The position numbers and the translations under genes were made by a program. Shown in pieces: positions 37,246-46,964 of a stretch of 64,000 nucleotides of DNA (position 1 is its first letter; every line of letters starts with the position of its first letter). Origin of the DNA: Campylobacterales bacterium (GTDB lineage Bacteria; Campylobacterota; Campylobacteria; Campylobacterales; QNZT01). The stretch is from assembly GCA_027023405.1 (NCBI GenBank), contig JALVVN010000007.1:125676-189675 (forward strand), written 5' to 3'. The notes beneath the pieces were generated by a model. It was not told where the DNA came from, made no database searches, and saw only the letters and a program-made list of their open reading frames with translations.

Positions 37246-38885
37246 TACTTCTTTCCTTCCTGTTTCTCTTTCTGAAAATGATGATGGTGATGGTGCATTT
37301 TCGGTTTTTTCAAAAGCTTATTTGCCAAATAGGGAGTAAAGATATAGGCGATCACCAAGGATGCAAAGAGTGCAACCGGTACATTATAGGGAATCGGCTT
37401 CATAAACTCACCCATCATACCGCCTACAAATGCCATCGGTACCATCGTTAAGATAATTGCCAATGTCGCAATATTGGTCGGTGCACCAATCTCATCAGTC
37501 GCTTTAATCATAATCTCATCTTTTGGCGTATCGACAGCTTCATGCGAATGCATATGTCTATGAATATTTTCAATCACAATAATCGCCGCATCGACCAAAA
37601 GCCCCAATGAAAGTAAGAAAGCAAAGAGCGTAATACGGTTAATCGTCTGTCCTGTCAAATAGGCGATAAAAAGCGTAATCGCCAAAATTGCGGGAACGGT
37701 AAAAGTAACAATCAAAGACTCCCGCCAACCTAAAGCAAAGATTAATAAAACCGCAATAATAGCAATAGTAATCACCAAGTGATGAACCAGTTCATTGACC
37801 GCATCATCTGCTCTTACACCGTAATTTCGTGTAATGGTATAACCTATCTTATCCTTTTCAAGAGAGGGTTTATACTCATTAAGCTTTTTTAATACATCTT
37901 CTGCAACAAAAACCGCATTGGTACCTTTGAGTTTTGAGATAGAAAGTGTCACTTGTTCTCTAATAGGACTCATAAAATGATTTTTTCGCTGCATAATAAG
38001 TGCAAGTTTATGATTTTGAATATCATCCCCACGCTTGACTGTTGCTACATCTTTAAGATAGATTGGCGACCCCATATAGGAAGCAACAATAACATTCTTT
38101 ACATCCTCTTCACTATTAATCGCATTTTTTACACCAAAAATAACCAATTTCTTTATCTTCTGATCTGTCCGAGTCTTGACATCAGGGACATTGACCGCCA
38201 AAGCTTGAATCGCTTTCATGATCTGCCCCATAGAGAGATGATAGCCGGAGAGTTTATGCAGATCGACTTCAACATTAAACTGCTCTTTATGCTCCCCTTT
38301 GAGTGAAGTTTTGGAAACATTTTTGATACGGTTCATATCATTTTGAATATCTCTAACCCGTTTAAAAAGCTCAAAACGAGAAATATTCGAACCCTTTTTT
38401 GTATAGAAGGCAATGGTGACAATCGGCACATCAATATCGATATCAAAAGGTTTAATCAACGGTTGCATTGCACCTTTTGGCAAAAGATCCATATTTTGCA
38501 TCACTTTGTCGTAGAGTTTGAGGTTTGAATCTTCACGATTCTCCCCAATCTTATACATCACATTGACAATACCGACATTATTCATCGCCATACCGTAAAT
38601 GTGCTTGATACCAGAAATCTCTCTTAATTTTCGTTGAAGTGGCTTCACGATAATATTCTCCACCTCTGTCGGCGTTGAGCCGGGAAGGGGCACAATCACC
38701 GTACCCCCACTAATAGAGATTTGCGGATCCTCTTCTCTTGGCATGATTACCAGTGACAAATAACCGATCGCCAATAAAAAAACAGCAAGGATCGGAGTGA
38801 GTGGATTATAGATAAAGGATTTCGCCAAACGCCCCGCATAGTCGGTGACGCGTATCTTTTCTATGCCCTCTTCCTCTTTGCTCAT
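37245..38885 (-). CDS. RND efflux permease, N-terminal half (TM1-6 equivalent)
   Basis: 546 aa; MPREEDPQISISGGTVIVPLPGSTPTEVENIIVKPLQ; GLLVDAAIIVIENIHRH TM4-like motif; ends KPKMHHHHHHFQKEKQEGKK. Confidence 0.87.
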   Translation of the reverse strand: MSKEEEGIEKIRVTDYAGRLAKSFIYNPLTPILAVFLLAIGYLSLVIMPREEDPQISISGGTVIVPLPGSTPTEVENIIVKPLQRKLREISGIKHIYGMAMNNVGIVNVMYKIGENREDSNLKLYDKVMQNMDLLPKGAMQPLIKPFDIDIDVPIVTIAFYTKKGSNISRFELFKRVRDIQNDMNRIKNVSKTSLKGEHKEQFNVEVDLHKLSGYHLSMGQIMKAIQALAVNVPDVKTRTDQKIKKLVIFGVKNAINSEEDVKNVIVASYMGSPIYLKDVATVKRGDDIQNHKLALIMQRKNHFMSPIREQVTLSISKLKGTNAVFVAEDVLKKLNEYKPSLEKDKIGYTITRNYGVRADDAVNELVHHLVITIAIIAVLLIFALGWRESLIVTFTVPAILAITLFIAYLTGQTINRITLFAFLLSLGLLVDAAIIVIENIHRHMHSHEAVDTPKDEIMIKATDEIGAPTNIATLAIILTMVPMAFVGGMMGEFMKPIPYNVPVALFASLVIAYIFTPYLANKLLKKPKMHHHHHHFQKEKQEGKK

Positions 38886-38893
38886 ATGCTCTC

Positions 38894-39691
38894 CTAATTT
38901 TCAAATGTAATTTTTGAGTAAAGACCTGGATAGACGATCTTATCTCCTTTATCAAAGGTGATCTTAATTCTAAAGGTATGTGTCATAGGATTGGAACTTG
39001 GAATAATTGCGCTCACTTTTCCTTCCGACTTAATACCGGCAGATGGAATTTCCACCTGTACGCGTTTCCCAACTTTAATATGTTTCAAATCACTCTCTGC
39101 AACCTCTGTGGAGATATAGAGTTTACTCAAATCGGTCAAGATGATTGCCGGCATTCCGGGCATAGCCATCTCACCTTCATTAATATTCTTCTTAACAACA
39201 ACACCGTCATTGGGCGCTTTGACTTTAAGATAGTTATACTGGTTATTGACCTCTTGAAGTCTGGCTTTGGCTTGTGCAACCTGAGCTTCAGCCACCTTGA
39301 TCATATCCAAAAGATTTTTCTCTGCAAGCTCTAAGGTTTCAACTTTATATTTTGCAACCATATCTTTTCGATATAGTCTTTTATTACGCGAAAGATTCAA
39401 TAGTAGATTTGTGTGCTGATTACGATACATCTGCAATGAAAGTTGCGCCTGCTGAATCGCTAACTCTACCTGCGCACGCATACTGTCTATCTCTTTAGAA
39501 TCTATTTCATAAAGCAACTGTCCCTTTTTGACACGATCACCCTCACTTACATTGACACTTTTCACAAACCCCATAAAACGACTTGTCAACATCTTTTGAT
39601 TGTCTGAAAAGACTGCACCTGAAAGCTCCACTTTACCAGCATAAAGAAGATTTCCCACCAATAGTAACCCTATCCATAAAATTTTTTTCAT
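38894..39691 (-). CDS. Periplasmic adaptor (membrane fusion protein, HlyD/AcrA-like)
   Basis: GFVKSVNVSEGDRVKKGQLLYEIDSKEIDSM; YLKVKAPNDGVVVKKNINEGEMAMPGMPAIILTDLSKLYI. Confidence 0.9.
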   Translation of the reverse strand: MKKILWIGLLLVGNLLYAGKVELSGAVFSDNQKMLTSRFMGFVKSVNVSEGDRVKKGQLLYEIDSKEIDSMRAQVELAIQQAQLSLQMYRNQHTNLLLNLSRNKRLYRKDMVAKYKVETLELAEKNLLDMIKVAEAQVAQAKARLQEVNNQYNYLKVKAPNDGVVVKKNINEGEMAMPGMPAIILTDLSKLYISTEVAESDLKHIKVGKRVQVEIPSAGIKSEGKVSAIIPSSNPMTHTFRIKITFDKGDKIVYPGLYSKITFEN

Positions 39692-41136
39692 CGATTCTCT
39701 CCATATGTTAATCTTGCAAGCTCTAAAATCTTGTCATTTCGTTCATTTTGTGTTTTTTGAAGCTCCAATAGTTTTTGAATTTGGAGCGCCTCTTTGATCA
39801 TCACATCGTTAATGGATGCCAAACCTTCATCATACTGCGCTAAGTAGGTTTCAAAAATATCTTTTGCCAGTTTTACTTCGCTCTTGAGTGACTTAATCTG
39901 AGCATTATATTTTTTAATCTCAGTCTTGATCTTCTTAAACTTCAAAGCAATACCTTTTTGCGCCAACTTCACTTGACGCATTACTTTGAGTCGTTTCAAC
40001 TTCTCTTGTTCAAGTTTTGCCATATCACTGCCTCCATTAAAGAGGTTATAGTTTAACTGCACACCGACTGTATATCTGTCATGATCTAAAAACTGGTTAA
40101 AAGGTTTATCGTCACTGCTACCATACTCAGCAAAGGCACCTACTTTTGGTAAAAATGCCGATTTTGCCACACCAACCATTTTGGATTGAATTTCTAAACC
40201 CTTTTTCGCTTTTTTAATATCAAGATTTTGAGCGAGTGCCTCATCCAGTGAAATATGAAATTCAGGTGCATCTGAATGAACACTTCGTATCGATTTCACT
40301 TTTGCGTTGAGCAAAAAGCTTAAAAAATCATAACTCAACTCTAAATTGGCTTTTGTTTGAATGAGCATACGCACAACATTTGCCTTTTTGGATTGTACTT
40401 CCAAAACATCTGTTTTTTTCGCATACCCCTCTTTTTTCATCTCTTTTGTGGTACGCTCAAGTTCATCCATATTGATCTTAATAGATTGTAGTGACTTTTT
40501 AAAGCGCCTTAAAAGGGAGATATCATAAAAAGCCTTTTCAACCTGAAAAAGCTTTTCAGCAACCATTTTCTCTTTATCAAGCTGTGACATCTCTACCATC
40601 TTGTGGGCAATCGCTTTATAGTTAGTCAATTTATATCCCGTGTAAAGAGGAATCATATAGACCAATTTAGTATCAAAATGGTTACGCGCCTTAGGATTAT
40701 TGAGATCATCAGGAGTTTGAGCAAGAAGCTGATCAGCCATTTGAGGGTTTGCCATCAGTTGAGAAAACTTCGAAAAATCCCCCTTGCTCATCTGCAACGC
40801 GCCACCGACACCACTAAGAAAATCACGAAAACCGAAATCTCCAAAATTTGCTTCACGGCTTTGAAGTTTAAAACCAAACACATTCCCAGCATCATTAGAG
40901 CGAAGCCCCATCAGAGTTGCATCAAGCTTACCGAAATTATAACCGTTAGCGATTTTCTCACCCAACGCATTAATCTCTCGATCAAGATCGGCAATCTCAA
41001 TCTCAATATTTTGTTCTTTGGCTATTTCAATAGCTTGTTTTAGGGTCAAATGACGATAAACCTGTCCATCAGATGCATATAGCTCTATACCAAGAAAAAA
41101 TAGCAGAGCTAATAACTTCAGACCTTTTGTAACCAT
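39688..41136 (-). CDS. TolC family outer membrane protein
   Basis: HLTLKQAIEIAKEQNIEIEIADLD; GVQLNYNLFNGGSDMAKLEQEKLKRL; long heptad helices. Confidence 0.9.
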   Translation of the reverse strand: MVTKGLKLLALLFFLGIELYASDGQVYRHLTLKQAIEIAKEQNIEIEIADLDREINALGEKIANGYNFGKLDATLMGLRSNDAGNVFGFKLQSREANFGDFGFRDFLSGVGGALQMSKGDFSKFSQLMANPQMADQLLAQTPDDLNNPKARNHFDTKLVYMIPLYTGYKLTNYKAIAHKMVEMSQLDKEKMVAEKLFQVEKAFYDISLLRRFKKSLQSIKINMDELERTTKEMKKEGYAKKTDVLEVQSKKANVVRMLIQTKANLELSYDFLSFLLNAKVKSIRSVHSDAPEFHISLDEALAQNLDIKKAKKGLEIQSKMVGVAKSAFLPKVGAFAEYGSSDDKPFNQFLDHDRYTVGVQLNYNLFNGGSDMAKLEQEKLKRLKVMRQVKLAQKGIALKFKKIKTEIKKYNAQIKSLKSEVKLAKDIFETYLAQYDEGLASINDVMIKEALQIQKLLELQKTQNERNDKILELARLTYGENR

Positions 41137-41252
41137 TTTGTCTCCTCAATAATTCTTTTAACCAGGGATAAGATTAAGCAGTTTATTATTCTATATGAAT
41201 ACAACTTATATCATGGCTAAAATAATGAACTAATGAAAAAGTCAAAAAAATT

Positions 41253-42833
41253 CTATAGATTTGCAGTTTCTACCCAGTTGGAAGCATCTAGTGATCTCAA
41301 CTCCTGAATTATATCTTTCGAAACAATATCATCAATCAACACAACCGCTAATGCATTACCGCTCTCATCTCGTCCTAATCTAAAGTCTGCAATATTTATT
41401 CCATTATTACTCATAATACGACTAATATCTGCAATGACTCCAGGTTTATCCTTATTTGAGAAGAAAATCATCTTCCCTTTAGGCTTGAAGTCTAATTTAA
41501 TTTTATCAATATTAACAATTTTTTCAATATTATCTGAGAAGACAGTTCCACCAATCGCAATGGTACGCACATCTGTTGTCAATTTCAATAAAATTTTATT
41601 TTTATACTCACTCACATTTGAAACCACTTTTGTATCCAAATCAATTCCTCGCTCCTTGGCTACAAACTCCGCATTGACATAATTGATCTTCTCACCCATC
41701 GATTCGCTCAACGCTCCTACGAGAGCAAATGTTAAAAGCGACTTGAGGTAGCTTGCAATTTCTCCCTCCGCTTCAAGTCTGATACTTTTAATATGCCCTT
41801 TGTTAATCTGTGCGGCTAAATAGGCAATCTTTTGTGTTAAATCAAGGTAGGGTTTAACAAATTCTGGTACTTCACTCTCCACAATTGGAAGATTGAGTGC
41901 ATTGGGATAACTGGTACCGCGTGCAGCACTAATCGCCTGTTCAGCTGCTTGTGTGGCAATCTTTTCTTGAGATTCTAATGTATTCGCACCCAGATGTGGT
42001 GTAACAGAAATATTATCAAGATCAAGCAGTTTATTATCAATTGCAGGCTCTTTGACAAACACATCAATACCCGCATACGCAATCTTCTTACTTTTTAAGC
42101 CTTCGTAAAGTGCATCTTCATTATAGAGTCCACCTCTTGCGCAGTTAATCAGTCGTACCCCCTCTTTCATCTTGGCAATCTCTTCACGGTCGATCATATT
42201 AAGTGTTTCACTTGTTTTTGGGGTATGAATAGTAATAAAATCACAAGCTAAAATATCATCAAAATCGGTTGTATATTTCACGCCGAGTTCTGTTGCTTTT
42301 GAGGGTTCGATATAGGGATCATAAGCGATCACATCCATCTCAAACGCTAATGCTCTCTTGCCGACTCTACTTCCGATATTCCCAAATCCGATGATGCCTA
42401 ATTTCTTATCTTTAAGTTCAATACCATACCACTTTTCTCGTTTCCAAACACGATCAAGTTTGAGATGGTTGTTTGCATTAGGAAAACTTCTCGCAGCAGC
42501 CAGCATATGTGCCATGGTTAATTCAACCGCAGCAATCGTATTGGCAGTCGGCACATTCATTACAATGATACCGTTTCGACTACACCCCTCGATATCAACA
42601 TTATCGACACCCACACCGGCACGCACAATCGCCTTCATCTGTGTTGCATTTTCTAAAAATTTGGCATCCACATCTGTAGAACTTCGTGTGATAGCGACAT
42701 CATAATCTCCAATCATCTGAAGCAATTCATCTTTGGGTACCTGTGAAGCATCTACATATTCAATATCATCTTGTGAACCCAAAAGCGCTAACCCCTTAGG
42801 ATGAATAGTATCACATACTATTACTTTTTTCAT
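41253..42833 (-). CDS. serA: D-3-phosphoglycerate dehydrogenase
   Basis: AIVRAGVGVDNVDIEGCSRNGIIVMNVPTANTIAAVE; LGIIGFGNIGSRVGKRA; ACT domain KPGVIADISRIMSNNGINIADFRLGR. Confidence 0.95.
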   Translation of the reverse strand: MKKVIVCDTIHPKGLALLGSQDDIEYVDASQVPKDELLQMIGDYDVAITRSSTDVDAKFLENATQMKAIVRAGVGVDNVDIEGCSRNGIIVMNVPTANTIAAVELTMAHMLAAARSFPNANNHLKLDRVWKREKWYGIELKDKKLGIIGFGNIGSRVGKRALAFEMDVIAYDPYIEPSKATELGVKYTTDFDDILACDFITIHTPKTSETLNMIDREEIAKMKEGVRLINCARGGLYNEDALYEGLKSKKIAYAGIDVFVKEPAIDNKLLDLDNISVTPHLGANTLESQEKIATQAAEQAISAARGTSYPNALNLPIVESEVPEFVKPYLDLTQKIAYLAAQINKGHIKSIRLEAEGEIASYLKSLLTFALVGALSESMGEKINYVNAEFVAKERGIDLDTKVVSNVSEYKNKILLKLTTDVRTIAIGGTVFSDNIEKIVNIDKIKLDFKPKGKMIFFSNKDKPGVIADISRIMSNNGINIADFRLGRDESGNALAVVLIDDIVSKDIIQELRSLDASNWVETANL

Positions 42834-42849
42834 CTCTTCCCCTATTTTC

Positions 42850-43107
42850 TTAATATAATTTGAGTTGCAACTGTGTCACTGTATAAAAATAAGTGCGATG
42901 GCTCTGCTCTTCACGCATCTCTCTCAGCCAACTTTTTTGAATCTCAGTCTCATAAGTAACACTGGTATTATCGGCATTTTGAAAACTTTTCTGTAATGTT
43001 TGTTGAGTGTTGTGTGGAATTCCAACCACACGATACGATACAAAAAGCGCTACCCCTACTCCTGTCGCTAACAAAAGAAAGATGGTGTAAAGCACTCCTT
43101 GTTGCAT
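42850..43107 (-). CDS. Small bitopic membrane protein between rpsA and serA (positional equivalent of C. jejuni Cj0892c)
   Basis: 85 aa, N-terminal TM TIFLLLATGVGVALFVSYRVV; syntenic position. Confidence 0.65.
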   Translation of the reverse strand: MQQGVLYTIFLLLATGVGVALFVSYRVVGIPHNTQQTLQKSFQNADNTSVTYETEIQKSWLREMREEQSHRTYFYTVTQLQLKLY

Positions 43108-43112
43108 CTATT

Positions 43113-44822
43113 TTATTTTAACTGATCTTTTAAGATATCCCCAAGCGTCGTGCTAGAATCATCATTATACTCTTTGAGCGCAGCTTTTTCCTGCATTCGC
43201 GCCACTTTTTTGACAGAGAGGCGAATACGATCCTTCTCCGTATCGATAAAGACGATCGCGGCTTCGATCTCATCCCCGATCTCTAAATCATCAGCTTTTT
43301 TCTCACCCAAATCTTCATGTCGAATCAGTGCATCAACACCCTCATCAATCTGTACAAAGACACCAAACTCTTTGATATCACGAACTTTTGCTTTGACAAT
43401 ATCACCGCTTTGATGATTTGCTGCAAATTTTTCAATAGGTGATTCATCAAGTGCTTTTTTACTCAATGAAATTTTCTCATTATCATGATCGATTCGAATA
43501 ATTTTTACCTCAACTTCATCACCCTCTTTGAAGACATCTTTTGCTTTTACGCCCCGCTCCCAAGAGATATCTTCATTGTGCAATAATCCATCAATTGACC
43601 CAAGATTTACAAATGCTCCAAAGTTTGTAATAGTTGCAATTTTTCCCTTTACAACATCGCCACTACGATGCTCTCTTGAAAAACTCTCAAACGGTTTAGG
43701 AAGAAGATTTTTCAAGCTCACTCGAAGTTTTCGATTCTCAAAGTCAATCTCCACAATCTCCACATCAATCTCTTGATCGAGTTCAAGATAATCTTTTGGA
43801 TGTTTGATATTTTTATCCCAAGAGACTTCAGAGATATGTAAAAATCCCTCTACATCATTTCCTAAATCAACAAAAACACCGTATGGCTCAATATTACTCA
43901 CAGTAACGCGTACGGCATCACCCACTTCAAGTTGCTCTTTGAGATCATCCCACGGATCATCCATTGCCGCTTTGATAGAGAGCGAAAGATGTCTCTTCTC
44001 TTCATCATACTTGATCGCTTTAACCTCAACCTCTTCTCCCTCGCTATAATGTTTTGAAGGGTTTACCGGACCTTTGTAAGAGATTTCACTATAATGGACG
44101 AGCCCATCGACACCGCCGACATCGACAAACATGCCGTAGCTTGTGATCTTTTTCACCACACCGCGTACAACTTCATCACTTGCTAAGAGTTTTTCAATCA
44201 CCTCTTTGCGCTTCTCTCGCTCCGCTTCAATCAGAACTTTTCGTGAAACAACAATCGACTTTTGATCTTTATCAACTTTAATCACTTTTGCTTCAATCTT
44301 CTTTCCGATATGATTAGCGGACTCTTTGAGATAGGCTTGTGACCGCGGTAAGAAAAACTCAACGCCGGCATACTCACCGAGTCCTTCTACAACATAACCC
44401 CCTCTGTTTTTAGAGAGTATCTTTCCTTCAATAAGCGGTTCATCACCCTCTTTATAATTTTCTAAAAACGCTTCAACTTTTTTTGCTGCCTGCGCTTTTT
44501 TGTAAGAAACGATGGGTCGTTCATTGCGGTATCCTGTCACCACAACTGTAATTTTATCACCCTCTTTAAATTGGAGATTACCCTCTTCATCCATCAACTC
44601 GGATTTCCACAAAAGTCCCTCTTGCTTCTTGCCTACATCCACAAGCGCACCATCTTCATCATCACGAATCTTGACAATCGTACCCTCTACCGTAGAACCG
44701 CTTTTGTCCTTTTGAACAGAAGCCTCAAACATAGAAGCAAAATCTACCTCTTCATCACCCAAGTCCATAGACTCAATCTCTTTTTTACTTTTTTGAACTT
44801 TTCCGTTCACCTCATTCAACAT
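43113..44822 (-). CDS. rpsA: 30S ribosomal protein S1
   Basis: Multiple S1 domains, e.g. GDVVKGKIATITNFGAFVNLGSIDGLLHNEDISW. Confidence 0.95.
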   Translation of the reverse strand: MLNEVNGKVQKSKKEIESMDLGDEEVDFASMFEASVQKDKSGSTVEGTIVKIRDDEDGALVDVGKKQEGLLWKSELMDEEGNLQFKEGDKITVVVTGYRNERPIVSYKKAQAAKKVEAFLENYKEGDEPLIEGKILSKNRGGYVVEGLGEYAGVEFFLPRSQAYLKESANHIGKKIEAKVIKVDKDQKSIVVSRKVLIEAEREKRKEVIEKLLASDEVVRGVVKKITSYGMFVDVGGVDGLVHYSEISYKGPVNPSKHYSEGEEVEVKAIKYDEEKRHLSLSIKAAMDDPWDDLKEQLEVGDAVRVTVSNIEPYGVFVDLGNDVEGFLHISEVSWDKNIKHPKDYLELDQEIDVEIVEIDFENRKLRVSLKNLLPKPFESFSREHRSGDVVKGKIATITNFGAFVNLGSIDGLLHNEDISWERGVKAKDVFKEGDEVEVKIIRIDHDNEKISLSKKALDESPIEKFAANHQSGDIVKAKVRDIKEFGVFVQIDEGVDALIRHEDLGEKKADDLEIGDEIEAAIVFIDTEKDRIRLSVKKVARMQEKAALKEYNDDSSTTLGDILKDQLK

Positions 44823-44854
44823 CTCTTGTCCTTAATTTTTTAAAATTTCGCCCA

Positions 44855-45685
44855 TTATATCGAAAACTCCCTTATCTTAGCTATAACCTTTTCAATTATC
44901 CAATCGGGAGTGGAAGCACCTGCACTGATACCGCACACTTTTTTACCCTCAAACCACGCTGCCGACAAATCTGTTTCATTCTCAACCAAATAGGAATCCG
45001 CACAATGTGCTTTGGCTATTGTTAATAGCTGTTTGGTATTGGAAGAGTTTTTTCCGCCGATCACAACTACCACATCTGACTCTTTGGCTACATCCAATAC
45101 CGCATCCTGATTCTCAAAAGTTGCATTGCAGATGGTATTAAAGACTCGCACTTCTGAGACATGTTGCACCAAGTAGGCGACAATTTTCTGAAACTCACTG
45201 ATCTTGCGTGTCGTTTGTGATACCAGTGCGACTTTGGGACCTAATATCTCAGATTCCAACTCCTCTACGCTCAAAACAACGAGCGCTCCGTTTTTTGCAT
45301 AACTTCGCACCCCTCTCACTTCAGGATGATTCGCATCTCCAAAAATGATGATCTTATACTTCTGTTCGCTCATCTCCTTGACGATATCCTGTGGCTTGGT
45401 CACAAAGGGGCAAGTCGCATCGATAATCTCTTTTCCCGAAGCTTTGAGTGTCGCCAAATCCTCTTTGGTGATCCCGTGGGTACGAATGATGACCCGTTTC
45501 TCATCCCCGATCTCACTCATGTCATGCGCTGTTCGAACAGAAAAATTCTCTTGCAGTCGCTTGATCTCTTCTCCATTGTGGATCAAAGGTCCCATCGTAA
45601 TGGCATTTTTTGAATCCTCCGCAATTTCGATCGCCCGTTTCACTCCAAAACAAAAACCGTAACTCTTTGCTAACTTAATCTCCAT
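44855..45685 (-). CDS. ispH: 4-hydroxy-3-methylbut-2-enyl diphosphate reductase
   Basis: [68 protein letters not shown]. Confidence 0.96.
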   Translation of the reverse strand: MEIKLAKSYGFCFGVKRAIEIAEDSKNAITMGPLIHNGEEIKRLQENFSVRTAHDMSEIGDEKRVIIRTHGITKEDLATLKASGKEIIDATCPFVTKPQDIVKEMSEQKYKIIIFGDANHPEVRGVRSYAKNGALVVLSVEELESEILGPKVALVSQTTRKISEFQKIVAYLVQHVSEVRVFNTICNATFENQDAVLDVAKESDVVVVIGGKNSSNTKQLLTIAKAHCADSYLVENETDLSAAWFEGKKVCGISAGASTPDWIIEKVIAKIREFSI

Positions 45686-46964
45686 GTTCCACCTTTGTCA
45701 TACGAGATAATAACTCAATAAAATTGGGGAAAGAGGTGTCGATACAGGCGGTATCATCGATCTCGATACCACTCAATAAACCGGCAATCGCAAAGCTCAT
45801 TGCTACTCGATGATCACCAAAACTCTCGACCGTTACTCCCTCTTTCAAGCGACCGCCGACGATCTCATAACCATCTTCACTCTCAACTGCCTCAATGCCA
45901 CATTTTTGCAAATTCTCCACCACACTGCTGATTCGATCACTCTCTTTGACGCGAAGCTCCGAAGCATTTTTGACGACACTTCTCCCCTTGGCCACCGCCA
46001 TTGCAATAGAGAGTGCGGGCAGTTCATCAATAAGCCAAGCGATATTTTCACTCACCTCGATCCCTTTGAGACTGCCGTACTGAACGACGATATCACCGAT
46101 CGGTTCATACTTCTCCTCTTTGGAAATAAAGTCGATGTGCGCCCCCATCTTTTGAAGCACCTTATACGCTTCAATGCGGGTAGGATTGAGAGAGACATCT
46201 TGCAACACCACACGAGACTCCGGCACAATCGCCGCCGCTACCGCAAAGAAAAAGCCACTGGAGGGATCGCAAGGCACGCGAATCTGTAACGGTTGAAGTG
46301 GCGCCAAAAGTGGCATAATCGTAATTGCGTCCTCTTTACTAATGATCTCCGCTCCCATACCGACCAACATCCGCTCTGAATGATCTCGACTCAAAAAGGG
46401 TTCACTAAAATGAGACATCTCTTTGGCATGCAGAGCCGCTAGGATCATGGCGGACTTCACCTGTGCCGATGCGATAGGACTCTGATACTCAAACCCTTCT
46501 AATTTCGATCCTCGAATTGCTATCGGAGAGAGATTCCCCTTGACCCGACCGTCTATCTTGGCACCAATTTTGCGCAACGGATCAGCGACGCGACGCATTG
46601 GACGATTGGCAAGATAGCGATCACCGTGAAGTACAAAGAAGCCCTCCTTCGCACTCAAAAAACCCATCAAAAGACGCATCGCCGTTCCGGAATTCCCACA
46701 ATCCAAGATTTGTGCCGGCTCCTTAATCGCTTTGGGAGGGGTGATAGTGATCCTCTCTCCCTCCTTCTCTACCTCCGCTCCCAATAGGGAGATGATATGA
46801 AGGGTATTGAGCGTATCTTCTGCTTGAAGATAGTTCTCGATCACAGAGGGCTTGTCACTCAGTAACGAAAAGATCGCACAACGATGTGAAATCGACTTAT
46901 CACTCGCAATCGTATCTATTTCGACATCAAACGCCTTTGTCTTCTCTACGCGCATCCGACTCAT
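45675..46964 (-). CDS. aroA: 3-phosphoshikimate 1-carboxyvinyltransferase
   Basis: [73 protein letters not shown]. Confidence 0.96.
   Translation of the reverse strand: MSRMRVEKTKAFDVEIDTIASDKSISHRCAIFSLLSDKPSVIENYLQAEDTLNTLHIISLLGAEVEKEGERITITPPKAIKEPAQILDCGNSGTAMRLLMGFLSAKEGFFVLHGDRYLANRPMRRVADPLRKIGAKIDGRVKGNLSPIAIRGSKLEGFEYQSPIASAQVKSAMILAALHAKEMSHFSEPFLSRDHSERMLVGMGAEIISKEDAITIMPLLAPLQPLQIRVPCDPSSGFFFAVAAAIVPESRVVLQDVSLNPTRIEAYKVLQKMGAHIDFISKEEKYEPIGDIVVQYGSLKGIEVSENIAWLIDELPALSIAMAVAKGRSVVKNASELRVKESDRISSVVENLQKCGIEAVESEDGYEIVGGRLKEGVTVESFGDHRVAMSFAIAGLLSGIEIDDTACIDTSFPNFIELLSRMTKVEHGD

Noticed and set aside
37244-37246. Frameshift pseudogene interpretation of the split RND permease
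   Set aside because: Junction is a clean TAATG stop/start at the domain boundary and both halves keep complete domains; kept as a finding with read verification recommended
45810-46289. 159-aa plus-strand ORF
   Set aside because: Antisense to aroA, no recognisable family
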